64,000 bases of DNA from Aneurinibacillus terranovensis DSM 18919. GTDB taxonomy: Bacteria; Bacillota; Bacilli; Aneurinibacillales; Aneurinibacillaceae. Where the stretch lies: the NCBI RefSeq assembly GCF_000430625.1, contig NZ_AUMJ01000016.1, positions 62,001 through 126,000 on the forward strand, in the 5' to 3' direction. Of the stretch, positions 42,526 to 53,228 are shown one piece after another. Position numbers and translations under genes: made by a program. Numbering within the stretch: the stretch's first letter is position 1; every line of letters begins with the position of its first letter. The notes below the pieces were generated by a model that was not told where the DNA came from, did no database searches, and saw nothing but the letters and a program-made list of their open reading frames with translations.

Positions 42526-42582
42526 AAAAAGCATATGATTCACCTTTCCATCATGGAGAAGAAGTGATCGTATGCATTTTTA
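42526..42582. terminator. Bidirectional terminator between yyaC and DUF554 gene
   Basis: AAAAAGCATA-GAT-CAC-TT-CC pairs with GG-AA-GTG-TCGTATGCATTTTT, with A- and T-runs at both ends. Confidence 0.75.
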
Positions 42583-42589
42583 TTTTTCT

Positions 42590-43324
42590 TTAGAATAAAC
42601 TCATCATCCATTCTTTAATAGCCCCCCAGTTTTTAAGAAAAGGGACCCCAAGCGCGACAATCAAGAGCGCCGGCAGCATATTTGCCGTGCGAATTTTTTT
42701 CAAATCCATGAGGTTAACGGCAATAGCAATAATCATAATCCCGCCGGTAGCCGATACTTCGGTAACAATTTGCATCAGCATTTCCCGGCTTATCATCTGG
42801 TTAATATAGTGGGCTCCAATGGCCATCGCCCCTTCATATATGAAAACAGGCACAGCAGAGAAAAGAACGCCAACCCCAAGCGCAGAAGCAAATATGATAG
42901 CAGAAAAACCGTCCAGTAATGATTTGGTAAATAAAATCTGATGGTCGTTTCTCAATCCGCTGTCAATGGCGCCAAGGATAGCCATGGCACCGATACAATA
43001 AACAAGGGTGGCTGTAACAAAAGCAGTTGCAATATTTCCCTTTTTATTGCCGCCAACCTTGTTTTCCAGCCATATTCCGACCTTATGAAGTTTATCATCA
43101 ATCCCCCACCATTCACCGAGAATACTTCCTACCACTAAACTGAAAATCACCAATAAAAAATTTTGGGATTGCAATCCCATTTTAATCCCTAAGATTAGTA
43201 CGGCAAGCCCAATTCCCTGCATAACTGTTGTTCTCACACTATCTTTAATTCCGGATAACAGGGAACCAAGAAGGCCTCCTATAATAACTGCTGCTGCATT
43301 CACAATTGTACCCAACAATACCAT
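42590..43324 (-). CDS. DUF554 family membrane protein
   Basis: 244 residues with GAGGAG before ATG 43324. About seven hydrophobic segments; starts MVLLGTIVNAAAVIIGGLLG and has the family phrase VGSILGEWWGIDDKL. Also called YqgA/YdfK-like; thought to be a transporter, substrate unknown. Located between yyaC and the cysteine desulfurase gene. Confidence 0.88.
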   Translation of the reverse strand: MVLLGTIVNAAAVIIGGLLGSLLSGIKDSVRTTVMQGIGLAVLILGIKMGLQSQNFLLVIFSLVVGSILGEWWGIDDKLHKVGIWLENKVGGNKKGNIATAFVTATLVYCIGAMAILGAIDSGLRNDHQILFTKSLLDGFSAIIFASALGVGVLFSAVPVFIYEGAMAIGAHYINQMISREMLMQIVTEVSATGGIMIIAIAVNLMDLKKIRTANMLPALLIVALGVPFLKNWGAIKEWMMSLF

Positions 43325-43433
43325 TGTCTCTATTTCTCCTCATTTCAGAAAACTCAACTGCCGCCCAAATAAAAAAACAAAGACTGCAGTCTTAGTTGCC
43401 CTTTGCAGACAGAAAACATAGGCTTTCCTGTAT

Positions 43434-44585
43434 TTATACAAAGGCTTCTCTAATCTCTTTTAAAGCAGATACGAGCGTATCAATATCCTCTTTTTCGTTA
43501 AAATAACCAAAGCTTACGCGAACAGAACCTGTCTCGAGAGTCCCAGCCGTTTCATGGGCAAGCGGCGAGCAATGAAATCCGGCGCGGACAGCGATATTAT
43601 ATTGCTGATCAAGAATATACGCAAGTTCGGAAGCGTCTACTCCATCCATAATAAATGGGATCACGGCAAGCCGTTCGCAATTTTCATCCGGTCCGAAAAC
43701 ATGCACTCCTTTCACATCTTTAAGCTGAACCATTGCTTCTTTCGCCAGTTCCCATTCTTTTTTGCGGATAACATTCACACCAGTTCGTAATACAAACTCT
43801 ACTCCTGCCCGAAGCCCGGCAATACCCGGGGTATTAACTGTCCCGCTCTCAAACCGATCCGGACGTGTTTTCGGTTGGTCGATATTCTCTGAATGACTTC
43901 CTGTCCCACCATGGAAATACGGTTCCAAGTCAATCGAGGGGTGAACATACAATCCGCCTGTCCCCTGCGGCCCATATAATCCCTTGTGTCCGGGGAAAGC
44001 CAGCATATCAATATGCATCGTTTCTACATCAATCGGAAGAATACCGGCAGATTGTGAAGCATCAACGAGAAATGGAATATGATTCTCGCGCGCAAGCCGA
44101 CCTATTTCTTCTATTGGCGCAATAGTGCCAAGTAAATTTGATGCATGGCTGACTACAATTAACCCCGTATTCTCCCGAATGGCTTCCCGTATATCCGCCA
44201 GAGAGAACTCATAATTTTCGGGCTTAATATAGGAAACGTCAATCCCCATAGTTTTTCTTAAAAACTCAAGTGGACGACGAACTGAATTATGTTCCAGCGA
44301 GGTGGTGATGACATGCATTCCAGGTTTTACATACCCTTTTATCGCCTGATTAAGTGCCATGGTAGCATTCATCATAAAAAAGATGTCATTGGGATTTTTA
44401 ATAGAAAATAGCTGGGCAAGTTTTACCCGTGTCTGATAGATGACCTTACTAGCTTTCATCGCAAGCTGATGACCGCCTCGTCCTGGATTGGCTCCATATT
44501 GCTGCACACATTCCATCATTGCTTTCGCTACTTCAGGAGGCTTTGGCCAACTTGAAGCTGCATTATCCAAATACGTAATATTCAT
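43434..44585 (-). CDS. Cysteine desulfurase family protein (TIGR01977/EF2568-like)
   Basis: 383 residues, class V PLP enzyme. YLDNAASSWPKPPEVAKAM at the start, ANPGRGGH, the PLP lysine in FPGHKGLYGPQGTGGLY, and the catalytic Cys in RAGFHCSPLAHE followed by GSVRVSFGYFN. This is the subgroup that is distinct from IscS/SufS and is often found with selenium-dependent hydroxylase genes. With DUF3343 nearby it may mobilise sulfur or selenium for a cofactor. Substrate not provable here. Confidence 0.85.
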   Translation of the reverse strand: MNITYLDNAASSWPKPPEVAKAMMECVQQYGANPGRGGHQLAMKASKVIYQTRVKLAQLFSIKNPNDIFFMMNATMALNQAIKGYVKPGMHVITTSLEHNSVRRPLEFLRKTMGIDVSYIKPENYEFSLADIREAIRENTGLIVVSHASNLLGTIAPIEEIGRLARENHIPFLVDASQSAGILPIDVETMHIDMLAFPGHKGLYGPQGTGGLYVHPSIDLEPYFHGGTGSHSENIDQPKTRPDRFESGTVNTPGIAGLRAGVEFVLRTGVNVIRKKEWELAKEAMVQLKDVKGVHVFGPDENCERLAVIPFIMDGVDASELAYILDQQYNIAVRAGFHCSPLAHETAGTLETGSVRVSFGYFNEKEDIDTLVSALKEIREAFV

Positions 44586-44661
44586 GTCCGGACGACCTCC
44601 TTTTTATTAGTAAGCAGCAAGGAAAACTCGGCTGCACACTGTACATCTTTAAAAGTCAAGC

Positions 44662-44690
44662 AAGGCAACCTATGCAAGTCAGGTTGCCTT
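44662..44690. terminator. Hairpin between parB and the desulfurase gene
   Basis: AAGGCAACCT pairs with AGGTTGCCTT across a 9-base loop; T-run on the plus strand, weaker on the minus strand. Lies just beyond the parB stop. Confidence 0.6.
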
Positions 44691-44699
44691 TTTGCGTGA

Positions 44700-45548
44700 C
44701 TATTTACTCTCAATAATATCGATAATCCGCTCCAAATCCTCCTGTGAAAAATAAACAATTTCAATTTTGCCTTTTTCTTTGTTTTTCACGGGCTTAATAT
44801 TTACCGAAGTGCCAAATTTCATTCTCATCCGCTCTTCGAAATCTGCTATATAAGAAGTCTTTTTTACGGGTTTTGTTTCACGTGAAACATCTTTCCTTTG
44901 ATCCAGTTTTTTTATGATTTCCTCAAGTTGACGAACACTCAGAATTTTTTTCTCCACTTCTTTCGCTAACTCAACTTTACGCGTGTCATCTTCTACAGCA
45001 AGCAAGGCACGAGCGTGACCCATGGAGAGAGTTCCCTTTGACACCTGCTTTTGAATTTCATCGGGTAATTGAAGCAGCCGGAGGAAGTTAGCTACATGAG
45101 GGCGGCTCTTTCCAACTTTTTTAGCCAATTCTTCCTGCGTTAAAGAAAAGGCGTTCATTAGCTTTTGATAAGCCTGGGCAATCTCCATCGTGTTTAAATT
45201 TTCCCGCTGCAAATTCTCAATAAGTGCAATCTCCATAACCTGCTGGTCTGTAAAATTTTTAATAACGATGGGTACTTTGTCTAAATCAGCCAGTTGGGCC
45301 GCTCGGAGACGTCGTTCCCCGGCTACCAGTTCATACCCTTTTACACTTTTTCGGGCAACAAGCGGCTGAATAATACCATGTTCTTTAATAGACTCCGTTA
45401 ACTCATTCAATGCCTGTTCCTCAAACACTTTTCTGGGCTGATACGGATTAGGGCGAATTTCTTTTATACTTATTTCGATGATTTGATCCTGTTCATCCAC
45501 ATTTATAGAAAACAAAGCATCAAGCCCTCGACCTAATCGCTTATTCAA
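44700..45548 (-). CDS. parB: Chromosome partitioning protein ParB (Spo0J)
   Basis: 282 residues. N-terminal CTPase/ParB domain (IRPNPYQPRKVF, GIIQPLVARK, VAGERRLRAAQLA, ENLQRENLNTME), central helix-turn-helix (SLTQEELAKKVGKSRPHVANFL split over two helices) and C-terminal dimer domain. CTP-dependent clamp that loads at parS, recruits SMC and works with ParA in segregation and sporulation. Overlaps parA by 8 bases and itself contains a parS site. Confidence 0.96.
   Translation of the reverse strand: MNKRLGRGLDALFSINVDEQDQIIEISIKEIRPNPYQPRKVFEEQALNELTESIKEHGIIQPLVARKSVKGYELVAGERRLRAAQLADLDKVPIVIKNFTDQQVMEIALIENLQRENLNTMEIAQAYQKLMNAFSLTQEELAKKVGKSRPHVANFLRLLQLPDEIQKQVSKGTLSMGHARALLAVEDDTRKVELAKEVEKKILSVRQLEEIIKKLDQRKDVSRETKPVKKTSYIADFEERMRMKFGTSVNIKPVKNKEKGKIEIVYFSQEDLERIIDIIESK
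44874..44889. promoter_or_regulatory. parS centromere site inside parB
   Basis: TGTTTCACGTGAAACA, a perfect 16-bp palindrome identical to the Bacillus parS consensus. The same gene carries a parS in B. subtilis. Confidence 0.95.
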
Positions 45549-46305
45549 TACTAATCACCTCTCTCGCTAGATCGGTGTACACTTCTGCTCCTTTTGATCG
45601 GCGATCGTAAGTAAGAATGGATTTTCCATGACTTGGCGCTTCACTTAAACGCACATTACGTGGGATTATTGTCCGATACACCTTTTCCTGAAAATATTTT
45701 TTCACTTCATCAATGACTTGCAATCCCAGATTTGTTCGAGCATCTAACATGGTAAGGAGAACACCTTCAATATATAATTGACGATTCAACTGCTTTTGTA
45801 CAAGACGAATTGTATTTAAAAGCTGGCTTAGGCCTTCTAATGCGTAATATTCGCACTGAATCGGAATCAGTACAGAATCAGCCGCAGTCAAAGCGTTGAT
45901 CGTTAAAATACCGAGAGATGGGGGACAATCCACAATAATATAGTCGTATTTATCTTTGACAAGTTCAAGCGCTTTTTTTAGCCTCTTCTCTCTTGAGTAG
46001 GCAGGAACTAGTTCAATTTCAGCACCGGCTAGTTGGATGGTTGCTGGCAGGATAAACAGATTTTCTGTATCGGTCGGAAGAATGGCATCAAGGGGATGAA
46101 TATCGTTAATAAGAACATCATAAATACAGTATCTAACGCTTGATTTATCTACGCCAATACCGCTTGTCGTGTTACCTTGAGCATCGATATCAACAAGCAG
46201 AACCTTTTTCCCTTCCTCAGCGAGACACGCACTTAAGTTTACGGAAGTTGTTGTTTTACCAACGCCGCCTTTCTGGTTCGCAACTGCAATAATCTTGCCC
46301 ACCAT
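45541..46305 (-). CDS. parA: Chromosome partitioning ATPase ParA (Soj)
   Basis: 254 residues. Deviant Walker A KGGVGKTT, Walker A' VDIDAQGN, Walker B IIVDCPPSLG. DNA-bound ATP dimer that is stimulated by ParB; also regulates DnaA. Second gene of noc-parA-parB. Confidence 0.97.
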   Translation of the reverse strand: MVGKIIAVANQKGGVGKTTTSVNLSACLAEEGKKVLLVDIDAQGNTTSGIGVDKSSVRYCIYDVLINDIHPLDAILPTDTENLFILPATIQLAGAEIELVPAYSREKRLKKALELVKDKYDYIIVDCPPSLGILTINALTAADSVLIPIQCEYYALEGLSQLLNTIRLVQKQLNRQLYIEGVLLTMLDARTNLGLQVIDEVKKYFQEKVYRTIIPRNVRLSEAPSHGKSILTYDRRSKGAEVYTDLAREVISIE

Positions 46306-46346
46306 TTCACCTCATTTCATTTAACTAAACCGGGTAAATCAATGAT

Positions 46347-47168
46347 TTATTTACTTTTAGGGATTTTGATCACTATCTGGTAAAAATCATCTTGATCCTC
46401 TTCTTCCGTTTGAATGGATAAACCACTTTGCATAACCATGTCTACAGATTGGCGCACTGTATTAATGGCTAGCCGCATATCTTTGGAAAAGGAACGACGT
46501 TTTTGCTTTTGTTTGACCTGTTCATTTTCCAGCAGCTTTTTAATCCTTTGCTCGGTTTGCTTCACATTCCATTGTCTTTTTATAATCTCCTGCAGTACCT
46601 GAAGCTGTATTTTTTCATCTTTCAAAGAAAGCATCGACCGGGCATGCCGTTCTGAAATCTTGCGCGCTAATAAAGCATCCTGTACCTCACCCGGGAGATG
46701 AAGAAGCCTAAGTTTATTAGCAATCGTTGACTGGCCTTTGCCCAATTGCAGGGCCAGGCTTTCCTGGGTCAACCCGTGCAAATCAATCAATTTTTGGTAA
46801 GCAAACGCCTCTTCAATAGGTGTTAATCCTTCGCGCTGCAAATTCTCAATGAGGGCAATGGACGCCGCCTGCTCATCGCTAAATTCTTTGACAATGGCAG
46901 GTATTTTTTCCATGCCTAATTTGCAAACCGCACGCCAACGCCGTTCCCCCGCAATAATTTCGAATTGATTGTTTCGTTCCCGAACAACGATTGGCTGGAT
47001 AATCCCATGAATTTTTATTGTTTCACACAGTTCATCAATTCGATCATCATCAAAAACGAGACGGGGCTGGTAAGGATTTGGCACAATCTGTTTAACTAAA
47101 AGCTGTTTAATTTCTTCTTGCCCGACTTGATCAGATAGGCCAAATAAGCGAGAAAACTGGTCCTTCAT
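46347..47168 (-). CDS. noc: Nucleoid occlusion protein Noc
   Basis: 273 residues, a ParB paralogue: N-terminal amphipathic membrane helix ([14 protein letters not shown]), [28 protein letters not shown], and [23 protein letters not shown]. Noc binds its own DNA sites and blocks division over the nucleoid. Position between rsmG and parA and the N-terminal membrane-targeting helix distinguish it from ParB. Confidence 0.94.
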   Translation of the reverse strand: MKDQFSRLFGLSDQVGQEEIKQLLVKQIVPNPYQPRLVFDDDRIDELCETIKIHGIIQPIVVRERNNQFEIIAGERRWRAVCKLGMEKIPAIVKEFSDEQAASIALIENLQREGLTPIEEAFAYQKLIDLHGLTQESLALQLGKGQSTIANKLRLLHLPGEVQDALLARKISERHARSMLSLKDEKIQLQVLQEIIKRQWNVKQTEQRIKKLLENEQVKQKQKRRSFSKDMRLAINTVRQSVDMVMQSGLSIQTEEEDQDDFYQIVIKIPKSK

Positions 47169-47239
47169 GAAAATGACACCACCTGCTTCCTAACATTCCA
47201 AAATTATATATTCGCCAAAGGAATAGCTTTTTCCTTCCC

Positions 47240-47255
47240 TGTTTCACGTGAAACA
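47240..47255. promoter_or_regulatory. parS centromere site upstream of noc
   Basis: TGTTTCACGTGAAACA, a perfect second copy, 72 bases before the noc start. It may couple ParB loading to noc-parA-parB expression. Confidence 0.95.
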
Positions 47256-47422
47256 ACGACGAGATGCATCTTCAAAAGGTCTCCCTTTTTTCAAAACACG
47301 GCCGGTCTCACTTCCCCGCAAGGAAAGACTCCTGCAAAAAAATAAAATTGCTCAGTCAATTGCCCACTACTCACTCAGGTTTACGTTTGGCATACACATG
47401 CGTTTCAGGGCAAGCATAAAGA

Positions 47423-47447
47423 AAAAGCAGCCCAAAACAGCTGCTTC
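47423..47447 (-). terminator. rsmG terminator
   Basis: AAGCAGC and GCTGCTT around CCAAAACA, with TTTTTC following on the minus strand, 13 bases past the rsmG stop. Confidence 0.7.
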
Positions 47448-47459
47448 AAAATCAATCAA

Positions 47460-48176
47460 CTATATGATTGGATTTTTGTTTGGCGTACCCGCTTTGCGTG
47501 GATAGGCGGATGGAGTTTGTTTAAGTTTACGGATAAATATTAAATTTCTCTCCGATTCTTCCTCCGGCAGATGGAAGGTTTCAACTTTTTCCGTTTTTCC
47601 ACCCAGTGTTTTAATAGCTTTCTTGGCCTCATCGAGTTCCTCTCCCGTGCTGGCACTTTTCATCGCAAGAAACACACCCGACGGTTTCACAAACGGTAAG
47701 CATAACTCGGAAAGTACGGCAAGACGAGCGACTGCTCTAGCGGTGACCATCTGAAACGTTTCTCTGTACTTCTTATCCCGGCCTGCATCCTCCGCCCGGC
47801 TATGTAGGAAAGAAACATTTGTTAACCCGAGTTCGCGAACAACTTCCTGCAAAAAAACAAGGCGTTTATTTAACGAATCGAGAATAGTTAGTTTCAGAGC
47901 AGGAAAACAAATTTTGAGGGGAATTCCGGGGAATCCTGCCCCGGAGCCCACATCGATCAGGTTTTCTACCTGTGAAAAATCGTAATAGAAAGCAGGCGTA
48001 ATCGAATCAAAAAAATGTTTCTCATACACCGGTTCCCGTTCAGTTATGCCCGTAAGATTCATTTTTTCGTTCCACTCTACCAGCAACTCATAGTAGCGTT
48101 CAAATTGCCGAAGCTGTTCTTCGGTAAGGTGTACCGCATGTTCTGCAGCAAGCTGTTGCAGCTTTAACGCATCCAT
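47460..48176 (-). CDS. rsmG: 16S rRNA G527 N7-methyltransferase
   Basis: 238 residues; Rossmann methyltransferase with [25 protein letters not shown] and TARAVARL. Methylates G527 in 16S rRNA; loss gives low-level streptomycin resistance in relatives. Formerly gidB; 11 bases after mnmG. Confidence 0.96.
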   Translation of the reverse strand: MDALKLQQLAAEHAVHLTEEQLRQFERYYELLVEWNEKMNLTGITEREPVYEKHFFDSITPAFYYDFSQVENLIDVGSGAGFPGIPLKICFPALKLTILDSLNKRLVFLQEVVRELGLTNVSFLHSRAEDAGRDKKYRETFQMVTARAVARLAVLSELCLPFVKPSGVFLAMKSASTGEELDEAKKAIKTLGGKTEKVETFHLPEEESERNLIFIRKLKQTPSAYPRKAGTPNKNPII

Positions 48177-48187
48177 TTGTTTCTCCC

Positions 48188-50071
48188 CTAGTTCGCCACT
48201 TTGCGAAATGATTCCAGGTATATAAGCAGTACGGAAATATCCGCCGGCGTTACTCCTGAGACACGGGAGGCCTGACCAATGGATAAAGGTTTGATTTTAT
48301 CCAGCTTCTGTCTGGCTTCCATCGCTAACCCATGAATGTCCATATAATCAAGGTCTTCCGGAATCCGCTTCTTCTCCATTTTTTTCAGGCGTTCCACATC
48401 CTGCAGTTGCTTGCGGATATACCCTTCATATTTAATCTGGATTTCAACCTGTTCGGCAACATCTTCCGGAACAGGTGATTCAGGCGGGATAAGCCTGGCA
48501 ATGTGCTTGTAAGTTACTTCCGGACGTCTGAGAAGCGAATACGCATCAAACGCGTTGTCCAGTTCTTTCGACCCCACTTCCCGAAGCATCTCCTGAACTT
48601 CAGGAGTCGGTCCCATTTTAATCGTACGGAGCCGTTCCTTCTCGGCTTCAATTAAACGCTTTTTCTCAAGAAAACGCCCGTAACGATCATCACTAATCAG
48701 GCCAATTTCGTGACCGATTTCAGTAAGCCTCATATCGGCGTTATCATGCCGGAGAAGCAGGCGGTACTCCGCCCGCGATGTGAGGAGGCGATACGGCTCA
48801 TTTGTTCCCTTTGTGACAAGGTCGTCAATCATCACACCGATGTAAGCCTGTGACCGATCAAGAACAATCGGTTCTTTTCCCTGCACTTTACGAGCCGCAT
48901 TAATGCCTGCCATAATCCCCTGGCCTGCCGCTTCTTCGTATCCGGATGTTCCATTAATTTGACCTGCTGAAAAAAGTCCGGGAATTTTTTTCGTTTCGAG
49001 AGTCGGCCACAGCTGGCTCGGAATAAGGGCATCGTATTCAATCGCGTAGCCGGGGCGCATCATTCGTACGTTTTCGAGTCCACCGATTGAACGCAGAATA
49101 TCAAGTTGCACCTCTTCCGGCATGCTTGTGGAAAGTCCCTGTACATAAACCTCTTCGGTATTGCGACCCTCCGGCTCAAGAAAAATCTGATGGCGCGGTT
49201 TATCGCTGAAACGAACAATTTTATCTTCAATGGACGGACAATAACGAGGTCCTGTACCTTCAATCGCGCCGGAAAACATCGGTGCACGATGGAGGTTCCC
49301 ATTGATAATCTCCTGGGTCTGCTCGCTTGTGTACGTCAGCCAGCACGGCAGCTGCTCATTCGTGAAAAACTCCGTTGTTTCATAAGAAAAAGCGCGCGGT
49401 TCATCATCACCGGGCTGAATTTCTGTTTTGCTGTAATCGATGGAATCGCTATAAACACGCGGCGGCGTTCCCGTTTTAAAACGAACGATTTCAAAGCCAA
49501 GCTCTTTTAAATGGTAAGCCAAATCGACCGATGGCTGCATATTATTCGGACCGCTTTCATACTGCAAATCCCCGATAATAATTTTTCCACGCAAATACGT
49601 TCCGGTCGTAAGAATAACTGCCTTTGATTTGTATTCCGCACCCGTTTTTGTAATGACCCCGCGGCATTCTCCGTCTTCTATAATCAATCGCTCCACCATT
49701 CCCTGGCGAAGCAGAAGATTTTCCGTTTTTTCCATTGTTTGCTTCATCGTATGCTGATAATCAAACTTATCGGCTTGTGCGCGCAGCGCATGGACAGCCG
49801 GTCCTTTTCCCGTATTTAACATTCGCATTTGAATATACGTTTTATCAATGTTGCGCCCCATCTCTCCACCAAGCGCATCAATTTCCCGTACAACATGTCC
49901 CTTGGCTGGTCCGCCTATCGACGGATTACAGGGCATAAAAGCAACGGCGTCCAGACTAATGGTGAGACAGAGCGTTGAACAACCCATGCGGGCAGAAGCA
50001 AGTGCAGCCTCCACTCCGGCATGCCCTGCACCTACTACAATGACGTCGAATTCACCTGCTTGGTATCCCAC
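48188..50071 (-). CDS. mnmG: tRNA uridine-5-carboxymethylaminomethyl synthesis enzyme MnmG
   Basis: 627 residues starting at GTG 50071 after GAGGAGG. FAD-binding [17 protein letters not shown], conserved [25 protein letters not shown], and a C-terminal helical domain. With MnmE it modifies U34 of tRNAs using methylene-THF. Formerly gidA. Confidence 0.97.
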   Translation of the reverse strand: MGYQAGEFDVIVVGAGHAGVEAALASARMGCSTLCLTISLDAVAFMPCNPSIGGPAKGHVVREIDALGGEMGRNIDKTYIQMRMLNTGKGPAVHALRAQADKFDYQHTMKQTMEKTENLLLRQGMVERLIIEDGECRGVITKTGAEYKSKAVILTTGTYLRGKIIIGDLQYESGPNNMQPSVDLAYHLKELGFEIVRFKTGTPPRVYSDSIDYSKTEIQPGDDEPRAFSYETTEFFTNEQLPCWLTYTSEQTQEIINGNLHRAPMFSGAIEGTGPRYCPSIEDKIVRFSDKPRHQIFLEPEGRNTEEVYVQGLSTSMPEEVQLDILRSIGGLENVRMMRPGYAIEYDALIPSQLWPTLETKKIPGLFSAGQINGTSGYEEAAGQGIMAGINAARKVQGKEPIVLDRSQAYIGVMIDDLVTKGTNEPYRLLTSRAEYRLLLRHDNADMRLTEIGHEIGLISDDRYGRFLEKKRLIEAEKERLRTIKMGPTPEVQEMLREVGSKELDNAFDAYSLLRRPEVTYKHIARLIPPESPVPEDVAEQVEIQIKYEGYIRKQLQDVERLKKMEKKRIPEDLDYMDIHGLAMEARQKLDKIKPLSIGQASRVSGVTPADISVLLIYLESFRKVAN

Positions 50072-50107
50072 TTGTAATTCCTCCTCTTGCGCCTTCCATG
50101 CGCATCA

Positions 50108-51481
50108 CTATTTCCCTAAGCAGAATTGTGAAAAAATCTGATCGATTAAATCTTCGCGTACGGTATCACCGACAACTTCCCCAAGAAGTTCCCAAGTTCG
50201 CCTAATATCAAAAGCAACCATATCGACAGGCATTCCACTTTCGACGGCATCAATCGCTTCCCCAATCGTTTGAGAAGCTTCATGTAACAATTGAATATGA
50301 CGGGCATTGCTCACATACGTCAAATCTTCACTCTGAATTGACCCTGAGAAAAACATCCTGGCAATGGCGTCTTCCAGCTTATCTACTCCTTCTTCCATCT
50401 TAACCGATATCGTTACGACACGAGTTTCCGGGATTAAACGTTTTACCTCATCTATATCTAACTTATGAGGCAAGTCAGCTTTATTTATAATGACGATCGT
50501 ATTCAATGTTTTCACAACGTCTAGCAATTCTCTATCTTCCGCCGTAAGTGGTTCCCCATAATTTAATACGAGCAAAATCAGATCCGCTTTACCCAGCATT
50601 TCGCGGGATTTCTCAACTCCGATTCGCTCAACGATATCTTCTGTCTCCCGAATTCCGGCCGTATCGATTAAACGAAGCGGAATTCCTTTTATGTTAACGA
50701 ACTCTTCAATAATATCGCGGGTTGTTCCCGGGACATCTGTTACAATAGCTTTTGCTTCCTGCAGCAAACTATTTAGCAGAGAGGATTTTCCTACATTCGG
50801 CCTCCCCACAATAACGGTCGCGATGCCTTCCCGCAGAATTTTACCCTGGCTGGCCGTTCGCAAAAGCTTTGTAATCTCATCCTGAACCCACCTGCTTTTA
50901 TCGGAAAGAAGGCTGCGTGTCACTTCATCTACATCATGTTCCGGATAATCGATCGTCACTTCAATATGGGCGAGAAGCTCAACCAGCTGATGCCGGAGTT
51001 TTTTAATCAACTGTGACAGTTTTCCCTGCACCTGCCCCACTGCTACTTTCATCGCCCGGTCTGTTTTAGCCCGGATTAAATCGATCACCGCTTCGGCTTG
51101 GGACAAATCAATCCGCCCGTTTAAAAAGGCACGCTTTGTGAATTCACCTGGCTCGGCTAATCGTACCTGCTGCTCTAATACTAAATGAAGCACGCGATTT
51201 ACCGATACAATCCCGCCGTGGCAATTAATCTCCACTACGTCCTCCCTCGTAAACGTTCTGGGGGCCCGCATAACGGTGACCATGACCTCCTCAACGACTT
51301 CATCGTGCTCATCCACAAGGTGACCATAATGAATCGTATGACTATCCACAGTGGATAACCGGGAAGCGCCTTTATAAATGTTATCCACAGTCTCAACCGC
51401 ACTCGGTCCACTCACGCGAATAATGGCTATTCCACCCTCACCGAGCGGGGTAGCTATGGCTGCGATCGTATCTGTATCCAT
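50108..51481 (-). CDS. mnmE: tRNA modification GTPase MnmE
   Basis: 457 residues. N-terminal folate-binding domain ([13 protein letters not shown]), helical domain, inserted G domain ([27 protein letters not shown]) and the catalytic C-terminal FCLGK. Partner of MnmG; 36 bases upstream of it. Confidence 0.97.
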   Translation of the reverse strand: MDTDTIAAIATPLGEGGIAIIRVSGPSAVETVDNIYKGASRLSTVDSHTIHYGHLVDEHDEVVEEVMVTVMRAPRTFTREDVVEINCHGGIVSVNRVLHLVLEQQVRLAEPGEFTKRAFLNGRIDLSQAEAVIDLIRAKTDRAMKVAVGQVQGKLSQLIKKLRHQLVELLAHIEVTIDYPEHDVDEVTRSLLSDKSRWVQDEITKLLRTASQGKILREGIATVIVGRPNVGKSSLLNSLLQEAKAIVTDVPGTTRDIIEEFVNIKGIPLRLIDTAGIRETEDIVERIGVEKSREMLGKADLILLVLNYGEPLTAEDRELLDVVKTLNTIVIINKADLPHKLDIDEVKRLIPETRVVTISVKMEEGVDKLEDAIARMFFSGSIQSEDLTYVSNARHIQLLHEASQTIGEAIDAVESGMPVDMVAFDIRRTWELLGEVVGDTVREDLIDQIFSQFCLGK

Positions 51482-51569
51482 AATTAAAATTCACCACACA
51501 TTAAAAACATATATTTAAAAGCTTTCCCTAAAAGTATAGATTACCATACTTATGCAACAATTGATAAAG

Positions 51570-51596
51570 AAAAAACCTCTCTAGTGATAGAGAGGG
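51570..51596 (-). terminator. jag terminator
   Basis: CCTCTCT and AGAGAGG around AGTGAT, with six T residues after it on the minus strand, directly downstream of the jag stop. Confidence 0.85.
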
Positions 51597-51608
51597 AGGA
51601 TCTTTCTA

Positions 51609-52403
51609 TTAATTTTTCCTGGTGCTAATAACAATTCGGCGGTTGGGGTCGGTTCCTTCGCTAAATGTTTGAATCTCCGGCCGTTCCTGCAGGAAGCTGT
51701 GGATGATCTTTCTTTCGGTCGAATTCATCGGTTCGAGCCGGACAGGTTTTTTCGTCTTGATGACCTGGTCTGCCATTCTTGAAGCAAGCTGTTCCAGCGC
51801 TTCTTTGCGTTTCTGGCGATAATTCTCGGCATCCAGTATAATTCGGAGCCGTTTATCGGCATACCGGTTTGCCACGATGTTAACCAAATACTGCAAAGAG
51901 TCAAGGGTTTGCCCGCGGCGCCCGATAATCAGTCCAAGCCCCTCGCCTTTTATAACAAAGGTTACCGCACCACTTTTAGATAATTCTTCAACTTGTGCAG
52001 CGAGTCCCATCGTGAAAAGAACTTCTTCAAGAAATTGCTTCGCTTGAGAAATCGCTTCTTTTTCCGATTCCTTGCCTTTTTTCATTTCCGGTTCAGGAAC
52101 GGCTGGTATGGATTCGGTTTCTTCGCGAATTTCAGCCGTTGCTTTGTTTTGTGTTTCATGTGGACTATCAGGGTGGATTTCATGTTCTTTTCCCGCGTTC
52201 CCCGATGTAATCAATGCAGCCTGCTTTTCTTCCTGATGTGTTACTTCCACTTTTGCGTACCGGACACCGATAAGCCCGAGAAACCCTTTGCTTGGTTCTT
52301 CCAGCACACGGAATGTGACAGAATCTCTGGTTGTCTGCAATTGCTTCAAGGCTTGATTCACTGCTTCATCAACGGTTTTCCCTGTTGCAATTACCTTGTT
52401 CAC
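51609..52403 (-). CDS. jag: RNA-binding protein Jag/KhpB (SpoIIIJ-associated)
   Basis: 264 residues: Jag_N domain (MNKVIATGKTVDEAVNQALK), a charged linker (about 60-115), a KH domain (LIIGRRGQTLDSLQYLVN) and an R3H domain (PMNSTERKIIHSFLQ … GTDPNRRIVI). RNA-binding partner of KhpA, linked to elongation and sporulation. Its GTG start overlaps the yidC stop (GTGA). Confidence 0.95.
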   Translation of the reverse strand: MNKVIATGKTVDEAVNQALKQLQTTRDSVTFRVLEEPSKGFLGLIGVRYAKVEVTHQEEKQAALITSGNAGKEHEIHPDSPHETQNKATAEIREETESIPAVPEPEMKKGKESEKEAISQAKQFLEEVLFTMGLAAQVEELSKSGAVTFVIKGEGLGLIIGRRGQTLDSLQYLVNIVANRYADKRLRIILDAENYRQKRKEALEQLASRMADQVIKTKKPVRLEPMNSTERKIIHSFLQERPEIQTFSEGTDPNRRIVISTRKN

Positions 52404-53170
52404 TTTGCAAGACCTCCTTTAGGAGCGTTACCCTTATCTCGATAAAGGAAGTAGTTTTGGATGGTCGTGAAAATGTTTCCATATACCCAGTACAAGGAAA
52501 GTGCAGACGGAAGGGATATCGCAATGACAAAAATCATCACAGGCATAATGTACGTCATCATCTTCATTTGCGGATTTTCCGACATGGTTGGGCTGTACCG
52601 CATCATAATAAGCTGCTGCAGAAAAGTAGTTAACCCGGCGAGAATTGGCAAAATATAGTACGGATCCTTCGCTCCGAGCTGCAGCCATAAAAAATCGTGT
52701 GAACGAATTTGCGCTGTGCGAATAATGGAATGATAGAAAGCAAGCAAGACTGGCATCTGGATAAAAACAGGTAAGCAACCCGTAATCGGGTTCGCATTAT
52801 GCATTTGATAGACCTTCATGATTTCTTGCTGCGCTTTTTGCGGATCGTTCTTATACTTTTCTCTTATTTTGACGATCTCGGGTTGAATTTCCTGCATCCG
52901 TTTCTGATTTTTCGTCTGTTTAATAGTAAGTGGCAAAATCACCAGACGAACCAGGACAGTTACAATAAGAATCGCAATTCCATAACTGCCTCCGAAAAAT
53001 TCTGCAGAACGCTGAAGCAGCCAGGATAACGGGAAAACGAAAAATCGATCCCAGATCCCACCATGAGGATCAATTGGCAACGGGTGATTTGGATTCGCAG
53101 CACTGCACCCTGCCATTAAAAGCGTGATTCCAAGAATAAGCAAAGCGGTTTTTAGACGCCGTTGTAGCAA
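52400..53170 (-). CDS. yidC: Membrane protein insertase YidC (SpoIIIJ)
   Basis: Start at TTG 53170, nine bases after AAGGAGG. 256 residues with a lipoprotein signal (ALLILGITLLMAGCSA, lipobox LMAGC), then five membrane segments including ILIVTVLVRLVILPLTIKQ with the functional arginine in the hydrophilic groove, and PVFIQMPVLLAFYHSI. Inserts membrane proteins with or without Sec; SpoIIIJ-type needed for forespore sigma G in Bacillus. Confidence 0.95.
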   Translation of the reverse strand: MLQRRLKTALLILGITLLMAGCSAANPNHPLPIDPHGGIWDRFFVFPLSWLLQRSAEFFGGSYGIAILIVTVLVRLVILPLTIKQTKNQKRMQEIQPEIVKIREKYKNDPQKAQQEIMKVYQMHNANPITGCLPVFIQMPVLLAFYHSIIRTAQIRSHDFLWLQLGAKDPYYILPILAGLTTFLQQLIMMRYSPTMSENPQMKMMTYIMPVMIFVIAISLPSALSLYWVYGNIFTTIQNYFLYRDKGNAPKGGLAK

Positions 53171-53228
53171 GAATAATTCCTCCTTGCAACTATGTATTTG
53201 AAATGACATGGTAACCAGAGAAACAAAT

